Shown: positions 18,317 to 28,166, counted from the first letter of the stretch. The stretch: DNA of 64,000 nt from Pseudomonas sp. R-28-1W-6 (GCF_009799925.1 NZ_WELK01000004.1:186001-250000); one strand, 5' to 3'. A program made the numbers and translations. The notes: a model not told the origin generated them from the sequence alone.

Positions 18317-19744
18317 ATGACTGCCAAGATTCTGCTGGTTGAAGACGACCGTGCACTGCGCGAGGCGCTGGCCGACACCCTGCTGCTCGGCGGGCACGAG
18401 TTGCGTGCGGTGGAGTGTGCCGAGGACGCGCTGCTGGCGCTGACCGAGGAGGCCTTCAGCCTGGTGGTCAGCGACGTCAACATGCCGGGCATGGATGGCC
18501 ATCAGCTGCTCGGGCTGATCCGTAGCCGCTACCCGCAGCTGCCGGTGCTGCTGATGACCGCCTACGGTGCGGTGGAGCGGGCCGTGGATGCGATCCGCCA
18601 GGGCGCCGCCGATTACCTGGTCAAGCCGTTCGAACCCAGGGCCCTGCTCGATCTGGTGGCCCGCCACGCCCTCGGTCGCCTCGGCGCGGCCGAGCAGGAC
18701 GGCCCGGTGGCCTTCGAGCCGGCCAGCCTGCAGCTGCTGGAGCTGGCCGCGCGGGTGGCGCGCAGCGACTCCACCGTGCTGATTTCCGGCGAGTCGGGCA
18801 CCGGTAAAGAGGTGCTGGCGCGCTACATCCACCAGCAATCGCCGCGGGCCGGCAAGCCGTTCATCGCGATCAACTGCGCGGCGATTCCGGACAACATGCT
18901 CGAGGCCACCCTGTTCGGTCATGAGAAGGGCGCATTCACCGGGGCGATTGCCGCCCAGCCGGGCAAGTTCGAGCTGGCCGAAGGCGGCACCATCCTCCTC
19001 GACGAAATCTCCGAGATGCCCATGGCGCTGCAGGCCAAGCTCCTGCGCGTGTTGCAGGAGCGCGAAGTGGAGCGGGTCGGCGCGCGCAAGCCGATCAACC
19101 TGGATATCCGCGTGCTGGCCACCACCAACCGCGACCTGGCCGGCGAAGTGGCGGCCGGGCGTTTCCGCGAGGACCTCTACTATCGCCTGTCGGTGTTCCC
19201 GCTGGCCTGGCGGGCGCTGCGCGAGCGTCCCGCCGATATTCTGCCGCTGGCCGAGCGCCTGCTGGCCAAGCACGTCAAAAAAATGAACCACGCCGCCGTG
19301 CAGCTCTCGCCCCAGGCTCGCGCCTGCCTGCTCGCTCACCCCTGGCCAGGTAACGTGCGCGAGCTGGATAATGCCATCCAGCGTGCGCTGATCCTGCAGC
19401 AGGGCGGGCTGATCCAGCCCCAGGACCTGTGCCTGACCGCGCCGATCGGCATGGCTCCCGTGTCTGTGGCAGCGCCGCCCTTGAGCCTGGTGCCGACGGC
19501 GCCGCCGGTAGCGGCCGTCGAATCGACGGTCACACCGGTTGCGCCGGTGGAGGCGGGGGGCGCCTTGGGCGAAGACCTGCGTCGCCGCGAGTTCCAGGTG
19601 ATCATCGACACCCTGCGTTCCGAGCGTGGCCGCCGCAAGGAAGCCGCCGAGCGCCTGGGCATCAGCCCGCGCACCCTGCGCTACAAGCTCGCGCAGATGC
19701 GCGATGCCGGCATGGATGTCGAGGCTTACCTGTTCGCCAGCTGA
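18317..19744 (+). CDS. fleR: Flagellar response regulator FleR (sigma-54 activator)
   Basis: FleR is the partner of FleS. The 475-residue protein has a receiver domain with phosphoacceptor Asp53 ([13 protein letters not shown]) and Lys103 (VKPFEP), an AAA+ domain with Walker A GESGTGK (158-164), a GAFTGA loop and Walker B LLDEISEM, and a C-terminal Fis-type HTH ([19 protein letters not shown]). A Pro/Val-rich linker (about 375-410) joins the last two. CAGGAG upstream supports ATG 18317, although the frame stays open inside fleS. A terminator follows directly before the fliE promoter. Confidence 0.97.
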   Translation: MTAKILLVEDDRALREALADTLLLGGHELRAVECAEDALLALTEEAFSLVVSDVNMPGMDGHQLLGLIRSRYPQLPVLLMTAYGAVERAVDAIRQGAADYLVKPFEPRALLDLVARHALGRLGAAEQDGPVAFEPASLQLLELAARVARSDSTVLISGESGTGKEVLARYIHQQSPRAGKPFIAINCAAIPDNMLEATLFGHEKGAFTGAIAAQPGKFELAEGGTILLDEISEMPMALQAKLLRVLQEREVERVGARKPINLDIRVLATTNRDLAGEVAAGRFREDLYYRLSVFPLAWRALRERPADILPLAERLLAKHVKKMNHAAVQLSPQARACLLAHPWPGNVRELDNAIQRALILQQGGLIQPQDLCLTAPIGMAPVSVAAPPLSLVPTAPPVAAVESTVTPVAPVEAGGALGEDLRRREFQVIIDTLRSERGRRKEAAERLGISPRTLRYKLAQMRDAGMDVEAYLFAS

Positions 19745-19776
19745 CCCCCTGCGGCGTTCTTCCCGGAGCATCCCCT

Positions 19777-19805
19777 GGCCCGCCCTGTGCGGGCCTGCGC
19801 TTTTT
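19777..19805 (+). terminator. Intrinsic terminator after fleR
   Basis: GGCCCGC / GCGGGCC forms a 7-bp GC-rich stem with a 5-base loop, followed by TGCGCTTTTT. The last T of this tract is also the first base of the sigma-54 promoter for fliE. Confidence 0.85.
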
Positions 19806-19819
19806 GGCACCCTTGTTGC
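19805..19819 (+). promoter_or_regulatory. Sigma-54 promoter of the fliEFGHIJ operon
   Basis: TGGCACCCTTGTTGC keeps both TGGCAC and TTGC with exactly ten bases between GG and GC. It lies 58 bases upstream of the fliE ATG and abuts the fleR terminator. The fliE unit is RpoN- and FleQ-dependent in P. aeruginosa. Confidence 0.92.
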
Positions 19820-19877
19820 TAATACCTCTGTACAGAGCCGCGTAGCGTCAAAAAACCGCGGCCGCCGGAGAACGATC

Positions 19878-20210
19878 ATGAGTCAAGGTGTCGAGTTCAA
19901 TCGCCTGATGTTGGAAATGCGCTCCATGCAGATGGAAGCCATGGCCAAGCAGAAGCCGCCTGTCGCCAGCGTGGCGGAGCCGGGAGCGCCAAGCTTCGCC
20001 GACATGCTCGGCCAGGCCGTGGGCAAGGTGAACGAGACCCAGCAGGCTTCGACGCAGCTGGCCAACGCCTTCGAGATGGGCCAGGGCGGCGTCGACATCA
20101 CCGACGTGATGATTGCCTCGCAAAAGGCCAGCGTGTCCTTCCAGGCGATGACCCAGGTGCGCAACAAGCTGGTCCAGGCCTACCAAGACATCATGCAGAT
20201 GCCGGTCTAA
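19878..20210 (+). CDS. fliE: MS ring-rod junction protein FliE
   Basis: FliE links the MS ring to the proximal rod. The 110-residue protein starts [20 protein letters not shown] and has the family C-terminal helices, with [20 protein letters not shown] followed by [20 protein letters not shown] and ending in YQDIMQMPV. The ATG at 19878 follows CCGGAGAAC; the frame is open upstream into fleR, but that part is non-coding and contains the promoter. fliF starts 17 bases later. Confidence 0.97.
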   Translation: MSQGVEFNRLMLEMRSMQMEAMAKQKPPVASVAEPGAPSFADMLGQAVGKVNETQQASTQLANAFEMGQGGVDITDVMIASQKASVSFQAMTQVRNKLVQAYQDIMQMPV

Positions 20211-20227
20211 CGGGGCGGAGTTGAGTC

Positions 20228-22015
20228 ATGGCTGAAGCAGTCGCTGCAAACGTACCCGCCACCACCTCGGCGGCCGAGTCGAAGAAACCCCTGTTCGGGT
20301 TGTCGTTCCTGGAAAACCTCTCCGACATGTCCATGCTGCGGCAGATCGGCCTGCTGGTCGGCCTGGCCGCCAGCGTGGCGATCGGCTTCGCCGTTGTGCT
20401 CTGGTCGCAGCAGCCGGATTACCGGCCGTTGTACGGCAGCCTGGCGGGCATGGACACCAACCAGGTGGTCGAGACCCTGGCCGCCGCCGATATCGCCTAC
20501 ACCATCGAGCCGAATTCCGGCGCCCTGCTGGTCAAGTCGGAAGACTACGGCCGCGCGCAGATGAAGCTGGCCAGCGCCGGCGTGGCGCCGCGCGACGGCA
20601 ACGTCGGCTTCGAAATCCTCGACCAGGAGCAGGGCCTGGGCACCAGCCAGTTCATGGAAGCCACCCGTTACCGCCGTGGCCTGGAAGGCGAGCTGGCCCG
20701 CACCATCTCCAGCCTGAACAACGTCAAGGCGGCCCGCGTGCACCTGGCCATCCCGAAGAGTTCGGTGTTCGTCCGCGACGAACGCAAGCCCAGCGCCTCG
20801 GTGCTGGTCGAGCTGTATCCGGGCCGTTCCCTGGAGCCGAGCCAGGTGATGGCCATCGTCAACCTGGTCGCCACCAGCGTGCCGGAGCTGACCAAGTCGC
20901 AGATCACCGTGGTCGACCAGAAGGGCAACCTGCTCTCCGACCAGCAGGAAATGTCCGAGCTGAGCATGGCCGGCAAGCAGTTCGACTACAGCCGGCGCAT
21001 GGAGAGCCTGTTCACCCAGCGCGTGCACAACATTCTGCAGCCGGTGCTGGGCAACGGCCGCTACAAGGCGGAAGTCTCCGCCGATGTCGACTTCAGCGCG
21101 GTCGAATCGACCTCGGAAATGTTCAACCCGGACCAGCCGGCGCTGCGCAGCGAGCAGCAGGTCAACGAACAGCGCTCCAGCAGCCTGCCGCCGCAAGGCG
21201 TGCCGGGTGCCCTGAGCAACCAGCCGCCGGGCGCGGCAGCCGCCCCGCAGCAGGCGGCTCCGGCCCAACCGGCCCCGGCCGGGCCGATCGCCTCCGGGCA
21301 ACCGCTGCTGGATGCCAATGGCCAGCAGGTCATGGACCCGGCCACCGGTCTGCCGATGCTGGCGCCGTACCCGGCCGACAAGCGCGAGCAGTCCACCCGC
21401 AACTTCGAGCTGGATCGTTCGATCAGCTACACCAAGCAGCAGCAGGGCCGCCTCAAACGCCTGTCGGTGGCCGTGGTGCTGGATGACCAGATCAAGATCG
21501 ATGCGCAAACCGGCGAAACCACCCGCACGCCCTGGAGCGCCGAGGAACTGGCGCGCTTCACCCGCCTGGTGCAGGACGCCGTGGGCTTCGACGCCAGCCG
21601 CGGCGACAGCGTCAGCGTGATCAATACCGCCTTCGTCGCCGACACCGGCGAGGAAACCATCGAGATTCCGTTCTACTCGCAGCCCTGGTTCTGGGATGTG
21701 GTCAAGCAGGTGCTTGGCGTGCTGTTCATCCTGGTGCTGGTGTTCGGCGTGCTGCGTCCGGTGCTCAACAACATCACCACCGCCGGCAAGGGCTCCGCTG
21801 GCGGTCGTGCCGGCGACGTCGACCTCGGCGACATGGGCGGCCTGGACGGCGAGCTGTCGGCCGACCGGGTGAGCCTCGGCGGCCCGCAAAGCATCCTGCT
21901 GCCCAGCCCGTCCGAGGGGTATGATGCGCAGCTGAACGCCATCAAGAGCCTGGTGGCAGAAGATCCGGGCCGCGTGGCCCAGGTGGTGAAAGAGTGGATC
22001 AACGCCGATGAGTGA
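20228..22015 (+). CDS. fliF: Flagellar MS-ring protein FliF
   Basis: FliF forms the inner-membrane MS ring on which rotor and export gate are built. The 595-residue protein has a first membrane segment at about 36-58, a periplasmic YscJ/FliF region with ring-building motifs, a Pro/Ala/Gln-rich loop at about 318-365, a second membrane segment at about 492-510, and a cytoplasmic tail ending AEDPGRVAQVVKEWINADE, the FliG-binding helix. Length and layout are typical. Its last 8 bases overlap the fliG start, implying translational coupling of ring and switch proteins. Confidence 0.98.
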   Translation: MAEAVAANVPATTSAAESKKPLFGLSFLENLSDMSMLRQIGLLVGLAASVAIGFAVVLWSQQPDYRPLYGSLAGMDTNQVVETLAAADIAYTIEPNSGALLVKSEDYGRAQMKLASAGVAPRDGNVGFEILDQEQGLGTSQFMEATRYRRGLEGELARTISSLNNVKAARVHLAIPKSSVFVRDERKPSASVLVELYPGRSLEPSQVMAIVNLVATSVPELTKSQITVVDQKGNLLSDQQEMSELSMAGKQFDYSRRMESLFTQRVHNILQPVLGNGRYKAEVSADVDFSAVESTSEMFNPDQPALRSEQQVNEQRSSSLPPQGVPGALSNQPPGAAAAPQQAAPAQPAPAGPIASGQPLLDANGQQVMDPATGLPMLAPYPADKREQSTRNFELDRSISYTKQQQGRLKRLSVAVVLDDQIKIDAQTGETTRTPWSAEELARFTRLVQDAVGFDASRGDSVSVINTAFVADTGEETIEIPFYSQPWFWDVVKQVLGVLFILVLVFGVLRPVLNNITTAGKGSAGGRAGDVDLGDMGGLDGELSADRVSLGGPQSILLPSPSEGYDAQLNAIKSLVAEDPGRVAQVVKEWINADE

Positions 22016-23024
22016 TAATCGCACCGCAGCCAAGCTGAACAAGGTCGACAAGGCCGCCATCCTCCTGCTGTCCCTCGGCGAGACCGATGCCGCGCAGGTG
22101 CTGCGTCATCTCGGGCCCAAGGAAGTGCAGCGGGTCGGCGTGGCCATGGCAGGCATGCGCAATATCCAGCGCGAGCAGGTCGAGGGCGTGATGAGCGAGT
22201 TCGTCGACATAGTCGGCGACCAGACCAGCCTGGGCGTCGGCGCCGACGGCTACATCCGCAAGATGCTCACCCAGGCCCTGGGCGAGGACAAGGCCGGCAA
22301 CCTGATCGACCGCATCCTCCTCGGCGGCAGCACCAGCGGCCTGGACAGCCTGAAGTGGATGGAGCCGCGCGCCGTGGCCGACGTGATCCGCTACGAGCAC
22401 CCGCAGATCCAGGCCATCGTGGTCGCCTACCTCGACCCCGACCAGGCCGGCGAAGTACTCGGCCACTTCGACCACAAGGTGCGCCTGGACATCGTCCTGC
22501 GCGTGTCTTCGCTGAATACCGTGCAGCCGGCGGCACTCAAGGAACTCAACCAGATCCTCGAGAAGCAGTTCTCCGGCAGTGCCAGCACCACCCGCGCCAA
22601 CCTCGGCGGGGTCAAGCGCGCCGCCGACATCATGAACTTCCTCGACAGCTCGATCGAAGGCCAGCTGATGGACTCGATCCGCGAAGTGGACGAGGACCTG
22701 TCGAGCCAGATCGAGGACCTGATGTTCGTCTTCGACAACCTCGCCGATGTCGACGACAAGGGCATCCAGGCGCTGATGCGTGAGGTGTCCTCCGACGTGC
22801 TGGTGCTGGCGCTCAAGGGCGCCGACGAGGCGATCAAGGACAAGGTCTTCAAGAACATGTCCAAGCGCGCCGCCGAGCTGCTGCGCGACGACCTGGACGC
22901 CAAGGGGCCGGTTCGCGTCAGCGACGTCGAGACCGCGCAGAAGGAAATTCTCACCATCGCTCGTCGCATGGCCGAATCCGGCGAGATCGTTCTCGGCGGC
23001 GCGGGCGGCGAGGCGATGATCTAA
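22008..23024 (+). CDS. fliG: Flagellar motor switch protein FliG
   Basis: FliG is the rotor protein that meets the stator and switches direction. The 338-residue product has the FliF-binding N-domain (LNKVDKAAILLLSLGETDAA), the middle domain (LKWMEPRAVADVIRYEHPQI) and the C-terminal torque domain (about 240-338), with the charged helix region IREVDEDLSSQIEDLMFVFD and DDKGIQALMREVSSDVL. Sequence and length match Pseudomonas FliG. It overlaps fliF by 8 bases and precedes fliH by 13. Confidence 0.98.
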   Translation: MSDNRTAAKLNKVDKAAILLLSLGETDAAQVLRHLGPKEVQRVGVAMAGMRNIQREQVEGVMSEFVDIVGDQTSLGVGADGYIRKMLTQALGEDKAGNLIDRILLGGSTSGLDSLKWMEPRAVADVIRYEHPQIQAIVVAYLDPDQAGEVLGHFDHKVRLDIVLRVSSLNTVQPAALKELNQILEKQFSGSASTTRANLGGVKRAADIMNFLDSSIEGQLMDSIREVDEDLSSQIEDLMFVFDNLADVDDKGIQALMREVSSDVLVLALKGADEAIKDKVFKNMSKRAAELLRDDLDAKGPVRVSDVETAQKEILTIARRMAESGEIVLGGAGGEAMI

Positions 23025-23037
23025 GGCGGATAGCAGC

Positions 23038-23814
23038 ATGGTCCCCAAGGATGCGCCCAGCGAGCTGATTCGCGCCAAGGATGTCGGTGGCTTCGACCGC
23101 TGGGCCTTGCCCAGCTTCGATCCCGCGGTGACAGTGCCGGCCGAGCCTGAACCGATCCAGGTTGCCGAACCCGAGCCACAGCCGCAGGTGGAAGAAGTTG
23201 CCATCGAGGAAGTCAAGCCGCTGACGCTCGATGAGCTCGAGGCGATCCGCCAGGATGCCTACAACGAGGGTTTCGCCGCCGGCGAGAAGGACGGCTTCCA
23301 TGCCGGCCAGCTCAGGGCCAAGCAGGAGGCCGACACGGCCCTGGCGCTCAAGGTGCAGAGCCTGGAGCAGCTGATGGGCCAGTTGCTGGAGCCGATCGCC
23401 AACCAGGACCGGGAGCTGGAACTGGCCCTGGTCAACCTGGTCAGCCAGATGACCCGCCAGGTGATCCAGCGCGAACTGAACAGCGATTCCAGTCAGATCC
23501 GCAGCGTGCTGCGCGAGGCCCTCAAGCTGTTGCCGATGGGTGCCAGCAATATCCGCATCCACATCCATCCGCAGGACTTCGAGCTGGTCAAGGCCCTGCG
23601 CGAACGCCACGAGGAAAGCTGGCGGATTCTCGAGGACGAGTCGCTGCAGCCCGGCGGTTGCCGGGTCGAGAGCGAGCACAGCCGCATCGACGCGAGCATC
23701 GAGACGCGCCTGGCGCTGGCCCTCAAGCAGCTGTTCGAGCAGCAGCGCGCGCAGATGACCAGCCCGCCCGAGGCGGACATCCACGTCGATCTGGAAGCAC
23801 CCGATGCGTCTTGA
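23038..23814 (+). CDS. fliH: Flagellar export ATPase regulator FliH
   Basis: FliH dimers bind FliI and tether the ATPase complex to the C ring. The 258-residue protein has a family N-terminus ([20 protein letters not shown]), a Glu/Pro-rich stretch (about 35-65), a segment with glycine repeats ([20 protein letters not shown], the GxxxG-like helix known in FliH), and a C-terminal globular domain that binds FliI. It overlaps fliI by 11 bases. The assignment rests on sequence and the fixed fliG-fliH-fliI order. Confidence 0.96.
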   Translation: MVPKDAPSELIRAKDVGGFDRWALPSFDPAVTVPAEPEPIQVAEPEPQPQVEEVAIEEVKPLTLDELEAIRQDAYNEGFAAGEKDGFHAGQLRAKQEADTALALKVQSLEQLMGQLLEPIANQDRELELALVNLVSQMTRQVIQRELNSDSSQIRSVLREALKLLPMGASNIRIHIHPQDFELVKALRERHEESWRILEDESLQPGGCRVESEHSRIDASIETRLALALKQLFEQQRAQMTSPPEADIHVDLEAPDAS

Positions 23815-25165
23815 ACGCACCAGCTTCGCCAAGCGCCTGGCCGGCTATCACGAGGTCGTCGCGCTGCCCAGCCAGCCGGTGGTCGAGGGCCGCCTGCTGC
23901 GCATGGTCGGCCTCACCCTGGAAGCCGAAGGTCTGCGTGCCGCGCTGGGCAGCCGCTGCCTGGTGATCAACGACGACAGTTACCACCCGGTGCAGGTCGA
24001 GGCCGAGGTCATGGGTTTCTCCGCCGGCAAGGTCTACCTGATGCCGGTCGGCAGCCTCACCGGTATCGCCCCCGGCGCGCGCGTGGTGCCGCTGCCGGAT
24101 ACCGGGCGCCTGCCGATGGGCATGTCGATGCTCGGTCGCGTGCTGGACGGCGCCGGCCGCGCCCTGGACGGCAAGGGCGGGATGAAGGCCGAGGACTGGG
24201 TACCGATGGACGGGCCGACCATCAACCCGCTCAAGCGCCATCCGATCAGCGTGCCGCTGGATGTCGGCATCCGCTCGATCAACGGCCTGCTCACCGTCGG
24301 CCGCGGCCAGCGCCTGGGCCTGTTCGCCGGCACCGGGGTGGGCAAGTCGGTGCTGCTGGGCATGATGACCCGCTTCACCGAGGCCGAGATCATCGTGGTC
24401 GGGCTGATCGGCGAGCGCGGCCGCGAGGTCAAGGAGTTCATCGACGAGATCCTCGGCGAGGAGGGCATCAAGCGCTCGGTGGTGGTCGCCTCGCCGGCCG
24501 ACGACGCGCCGCTGATGCGCCTGCGGGCGGCCATGTACTGCACGCGCATCGCCGAATACTTCCGCGACAAGGGCAAGAACGTCCTGCTGCTGATGGATTC
24601 GCTGACCCGTTTCGCCCAGGCCCAGCGCGAGATCGCCCTGGCCATCGGCGAGCCGCCGGCGACCAAGGGCTACCCGCCCTCGGTGTTCGCCCGCCTGCCA
24701 CGGCTGGTGGAGCGCGCCGGCAATGCCGAGGCCGGTGGCGGTTCGATCACCGCCTTCTACACCGTGTTGAGTGAGGGCGACGACCAGCAGGACCCGATCG
24801 CCGACGCCGCGCGCGGGGTGCTCGACGGTCACTTCGTGCTGTCGCGCCGGCTGGCCGAGGAGGGCCATTACCCGGCCATCGATATCGAGGCCTCGATCAG
24901 CCGGGTCATGCCGCAGGTGGTCAGCCCCGAGCATCTCAAACAGGCCCAGCGCTTCAAGCAGCTGTGGTCGCGCTACCAGCAGAGTCGCGACCTGATCAGC
25001 GTCGGCGCCTATGTGCCGGGGGGCGATGCCGACACCGACCTGGCCATCGCCCGCCAGCCGGTCATGGCCCGCTATCTGCGCCAGGGCCTCCATGAAAGCG
25101 AAGGCCTGGCGGCCAGTGCCGCGCAACTGGCCCAGGTGTTCAACCCCTCGGCACCCGGCGCCTAA
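23804..25165 (+). CDS. fliI: Flagellum-specific ATPase FliI
   Basis: FliI hydrolyses ATP to help unfold and load export substrates. The 453-residue protein is F1-beta-like, with Walker [10 protein letters not shown] at about 174-182, Walker B in [20 protein letters not shown], the conserved [11 protein letters not shown] and the [16 protein letters not shown] segment. Length and motif order are standard. It starts inside the end of fliH and is followed 3 bases later by fliJ. Confidence 0.98.
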   Translation: MRLERTSFAKRLAGYHEVVALPSQPVVEGRLLRMVGLTLEAEGLRAALGSRCLVINDDSYHPVQVEAEVMGFSAGKVYLMPVGSLTGIAPGARVVPLPDTGRLPMGMSMLGRVLDGAGRALDGKGGMKAEDWVPMDGPTINPLKRHPISVPLDVGIRSINGLLTVGRGQRLGLFAGTGVGKSVLLGMMTRFTEAEIIVVGLIGERGREVKEFIDEILGEEGIKRSVVVASPADDAPLMRLRAAMYCTRIAEYFRDKGKNVLLLMDSLTRFAQAQREIALAIGEPPATKGYPPSVFARLPRLVERAGNAEAGGGSITAFYTVLSEGDDQQDPIADAARGVLDGHFVLSRRLAEEGHYPAIDIEASISRVMPQVVSPEHLKQAQRFKQLWSRYQQSRDLISVGAYVPGGDADTDLAIARQPVMARYLRQGLHESEGLAASAAQLAQVFNPSAPGA

Positions 25166-25168
25166 GCC

Positions 25169-25618
25169 ATGGCCAATAGTCGTGCCGCGCGCCTGGCGCC
25201 GGTGATCGAGATGGCCGAGCGCGCCGAGCGCGAGGCGGCGCGCCAGCTCGGCCACTGCCAGGGCCTGCTGGGCAAGGCCGAGGCGCAGCTCGGCGAGCTC
25301 GAACGCTACCGCGGCGATTACCAGCAGCAGTGGATTACCGAGGGCCGCCAGGGCGTGTCCGGGCAGTGGCTGATGAACTACCAGCGGTTTCTCTCGCAGC
25401 TGGAAACCGCCATCGGCCAGCAGCAGCAGAGCGTCAACTGGCACCGCGACAACCTGGGCAAGGCGCGCAGTCTCTGGCAACAGCGCTATGCTCGTCTGGA
25501 AGGCCTGCGCAAGCTGGTGCAGCGCTACCTCGACGAGGCGCGCCTGGCTGAAGACAAACGCGAACAGAAACTGCTCGACGAGCTGGCCCAGCGCCTGCCC
25601 GCGCGTGATCAGTCGTGA
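25169..25618 (+). CDS. fliJ: Flagellar export stalk protein FliJ
   Basis: FliJ is the coiled-coil stalk inserted into the FliI hexamer that also escorts chaperones. The 149-residue protein is almost entirely helical, with LAPVIEMAERAEREAARQLG at the start and LEGLRKLVQRYLDEARLAED near the end. Family members share little sequence, so the call uses size, coiled-coil character and position behind fliI. It ends the fliEFGHIJ unit; no strong terminator is seen before the next gene 74 bases on. Confidence 0.93.
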   Translation: MANSRAARLAPVIEMAERAEREAARQLGHCQGLLGKAEAQLGELERYRGDYQQQWITEGRQGVSGQWLMNYQRFLSQLETAIGQQQQSVNWHRDNLGKARSLWQQRYARLEGLRKLVQRYLDEARLAEDKREQKLLDELAQRLPARDQS

Positions 25619-25692
25619 TCGCGGTTGCTGGCTGCGACGCCGAGTGCTAAATCTGTCGCAGCACGGCACGCATAAAAAATAAGGAGTGCTTC

Positions 25693-25998
25693 ATGACCAT
25701 CAGCGTACTGCCCTCGGATGACGGACAGGAACTGACCATTCAGATTCAGGGGCGTTTCGATTTTTCTGCGCACCAGGAGTTTCGCGACGCCTATGAGCGG
25801 GTGAACATGACGCCCAAGCGCTATGTGGTCGATCTCAAGGGCGCCACCTATCTGGACAGCTCGGCGCTGGGCATGCTCCTGCTGCTGCGCGACCATGCCG
25901 GTGGCGACCATGCGCGCATCAACCTGGTCAACTGCAACCCGGATGTGCGCAAGATCCTCTCCATCTCCAACTTCGAACAGTTGTTCCAGATCGGCTGA
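25693..25998 (+). CDS. hsbA: Anti-anti-sigma factor HsbA (STAS domain)
   Basis: The 101-residue protein is a single STAS domain. The phosphorylatable site lies in VVDLKGATYLDSSALGMLLL, with Ser56 or Ser57 the candidate. In P. aeruginosa HsbA is dephosphorylated or phosphorylated by HsbR and binds FlgM or the diguanylate cyclase HsbD, linking motility and biofilm control. AAGGAG precedes the ATG. hsbR follows 6 bases later and hptB after that, the same three partners as in the HptB pathway. The functional inference relies on this context and family identity. Confidence 0.88.
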   Translation: MTISVLPSDDGQELTIQIQGRFDFSAHQEFRDAYERVNMTPKRYVVDLKGATYLDSSALGMLLLLRDHAGGDHARINLVNCNPDVRKILSISNFEQLFQIG

Positions 25999-26004
25999 CC
26001 CCCC

Positions 26005-27699
26005 ATGCCGACGCGCTTGTCCATCCTGATCGCCGAGGACAATGCCGCGGACCGCATGCTGCTGTCCACCATCGTCAACCGCCAGGGCCATCGCGTGCTG
26101 ACCGCCAGCAACGGACTGGAGGCGGTCATGCTGTTCGAGCAGGAGCGCCCGCAGCTGGTGCTGATGGATGCGCTGATGCCGGTGATGGATGGCTTCGAGG
26201 CGGCGCGGCGAATCAAGGCCTGCGCCGGCGAGGCGCTGGTGCCGATCATCTTCCTCACCTCGCTGACCGAGAGCGAAGCGCTGGTGCGCTGCCTGGAGGC
26301 GGGTGACGACTTTCTCGCCAAACCCTACAACCGGGTCATCCTCGAAGCCAAGATCCGCGCCATGGACCGCCTGCGCCGCCTGCAGGACACGGTCGTGCAG
26401 CAGCGCGACCTGATCGCCAAGCACAACGAACACCTGCTCACCGAGCAGCGGGTGGCCAAGGCGGTATTCGACAAGGTGGCGCACTCCGGCTGCCTCAACG
26501 CGCCGAATATCCGCTACCTGCAATCGCCCTTCGCCCTGTTCAACGGCGACCTGCTGCTGGCCGCGTTCAAGCCCTCGGGCGGCATGCATATCCTGCTCGG
26601 CGACTTCACCGGCCACGGCCTGCCGGCGGCCATTGGCGCCATGCCGCTGGCCGAGGTGTTCTACGGCATGACGGCCAAGGGCTTTTCCCTGGCGGAAATC
26701 CTCCGCGAGATGAACGCCAAGCTCAAACGCATCCTGCCGGTGGGGGTGTTCTGCTGCGCCACGGTGCTCAACCTCAGCTTCCAGCGGCGGGTGGTGGAGG
26801 TGTGGACCGGCGGCCTGCCCGACGGCTACCTGCTGGATGCCGCCACGGGTACGCGCACCGCCCTGGTTTCCCGGCACCTGCCGCTCGGCGTCCTGGACCC
26901 GGCCAGCTTCGATGATCGTTACGAAGTGCACCCGCTGGGCCTGGGCGACCGGCTGTTCCTGTTCTCCGACGGGGTGCTGGAAACCTGCGACAGCGCCGGG
27001 CAGATGTTTGGCGAGCAGCGCCTGCAGGCCATCTTCGACGGCCATTGCCCGCCGGCGCAGCTGTTCGATGAGATCCAGCAGGCGCTGGCGGCGTTTCGCG
27101 GGGCGGCGCAGGACGACGTCAGCATGATCGAAGTCGGCCTGGTCGAGGAGGGGCAGCTCAGCCGCCCGCCGCTGGCCTTCTCCGACAGCGGCCTGAACAG
27201 CCCGCTGGACTGGTCGGCCAGCTTCGAATTCCGCGCGCCAACCCTCAAGCGCTTCAATCCCTTGCCCTTCCTGCTGCAGCTGCTGCTCGAGGTGCAGGGC
27301 CTGCGGGCCCAGGGCGGGGCCTTGTATACGGTGCTCGCCGAGCTGTACTCCAACGCCCTGGAGCATGGCGTGCTGGGCCTGGATTCCTCGCTCAAGTGCG
27401 ACGCCGAAGGCTTCGCCCGCTACTACCAGGAGCGCAGCGCGCGCCTGGCCGGGCTCGCCGAGGGCTATGTGCGCTTTCACCTGGAGTTGCAGCCGCAGGC
27501 CGATGGCGGGGTGCTGCGGGTGCGCATCGAGGACAGCGGCAGCGGCTTCGATGTCAGCGGCGCCCTGGCTCTGCCGCAGCGGCTCGACCGCCTCAGCGGG
27601 CGCGGCCTGGGCCTGGTCCGCCAGCTGGCCCGGGATTGCCAGTGGTCGCCGGACGGACGCAGCGTAAGCGTGGAGTTCTGCTGGTCCGCTCAGGCATAA
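26005..27699 (+). CDS. hsbR: Response regulator / PP2C phosphatase-kinase HsbR
   Basis: The 564-residue protein combines three modules: a receiver domain (about 1-125, phosphoacceptor Asp55 in LVLMDALMPVMDG), an SpoIIE/PP2C-type phosphatase domain (about 180-380, with GDFTGHGLPAAIGAMPL and FLFSDGVLE), and a C-terminal anti-sigma-type HATPase domain (about 430-564, with ELYSNALEHGVLG, RIEDSGSGFD and GRGLGLVRQL). This layout is that of HsbR, which receives phosphate from HptB and sets the phosphorylation state of HsbA. It lies between those two genes. Both enzymatic modules look intact. Confidence 0.9.
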   Translation: MPTRLSILIAEDNAADRMLLSTIVNRQGHRVLTASNGLEAVMLFEQERPQLVLMDALMPVMDGFEAARRIKACAGEALVPIIFLTSLTESEALVRCLEAGDDFLAKPYNRVILEAKIRAMDRLRRLQDTVVQQRDLIAKHNEHLLTEQRVAKAVFDKVAHSGCLNAPNIRYLQSPFALFNGDLLLAAFKPSGGMHILLGDFTGHGLPAAIGAMPLAEVFYGMTAKGFSLAEILREMNAKLKRILPVGVFCCATVLNLSFQRRVVEVWTGGLPDGYLLDAATGTRTALVSRHLPLGVLDPASFDDRYEVHPLGLGDRLFLFSDGVLETCDSAGQMFGEQRLQAIFDGHCPPAQLFDEIQQALAAFRGAAQDDVSMIEVGLVEEGQLSRPPLAFSDSGLNSPLDWSASFEFRAPTLKRFNPLPFLLQLLLEVQGLRAQGGALYTVLAELYSNALEHGVLGLDSSLKCDAEGFARYYQERSARLAGLAEGYVRFHLELQPQADGGVLRVRIEDSGSGFDVSGALALPQRLDRLSGRGLGLVRQLARDCQWSPDGRSVSVEFCWSAQA

Positions 27700-27727
27700 T
27701 CGGGGCTCTTGATCAAGGAGTGAACAG

Positions 27728-28078
27728 GTGTCTGATCTCCACCTCGATAGCAATGTGCTGCTAACGCTACAGGACGTCATGGAGGACGAATACCCGGTGC
27801 TGCTGGATACCTTCCTGGCCGACTCGACCGAGCGCCTGCGCGGTTTGCAGCAGGCCCGGCAGGCTGCCGATGCCCAGGCGCTGCGCCTGGCGGCGCACAG
27901 CTTCAAGGGCAGCTGCAGCAACATGGGCGCGGCCCAGCTGGCCGGCCTATGCAAGCAGCTCGAAGAGGCTGCGCGGCGCGAGCAGCTGGACGAAGCCCCG
28001 GCCCTGATCGAGCAGATCGAGCGCGAGTTTGCCATCGTGCGCATCCTGTTCCGCGCCGAGCGCCAGCGTTACCGTTAG
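27728..28078 (+). CDS. hptB: Histidine phosphotransfer protein HptB
   Basis: The 116-residue protein is an Hpt domain with phospho-acceptor His57 in LRLAAHSFKGSCSNMGA. HptB takes phosphate from hybrid kinases (RetS, PA1611, SagS and others in P. aeruginosa) and passes it to HsbR. The start is GTG at 27728, set by AAGGAG seven bases upstream. It closes the hsbA-hsbR-hptB group; the fliK promoter begins 35 bases after its stop. In P. aeruginosa these genes sit near flgM and in the opposite order, so the location differs. Confidence 0.88.
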   Translation: MSDLHLDSNVLLTLQDVMEDEYPVLLDTFLADSTERLRGLQQARQAADAQALRLAAHSFKGSCSNMGAAQLAGLCKQLEEAARREQLDEAPALIEQIEREFAIVRILFRAERQRYR

Positions 28079-28113
28079 GCGCCAGCCGGCGCGCCGCACT
28101 CGTCTGGTGAACC

Positions 28114-28128
28114 TGGCCCGGTGCTTGC
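28114..28128 (+). promoter_or_regulatory. Sigma-54 promoter of fliK
   Basis: TGGCCCGGTGCTTGC has GG and GC exactly ten bases apart and one mismatch to TGGCACG-N4-TTGC. It lies 38 bases upstream of the fliK ATG. In P. aeruginosa fliK belongs to the FleR/RpoN class. Confidence 0.85.
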
Positions 28129-28166
28129 TATATCTCCGTACGACCCAACCAGAACGGAGAGTACCC

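Noticed and set aside
20207..22060. Long minus-strand open frame opposite fliF
   Set aside because: FliF on the plus strand is complete and coupled to fliG; the antisense product is His/Arg/Gly-rich low-complexity sequence.
23723..25669. Long minus-strand open frame opposite fliI and fliJ
   Set aside because: It covers the ends of three well-supported plus-strand genes and has no family features.
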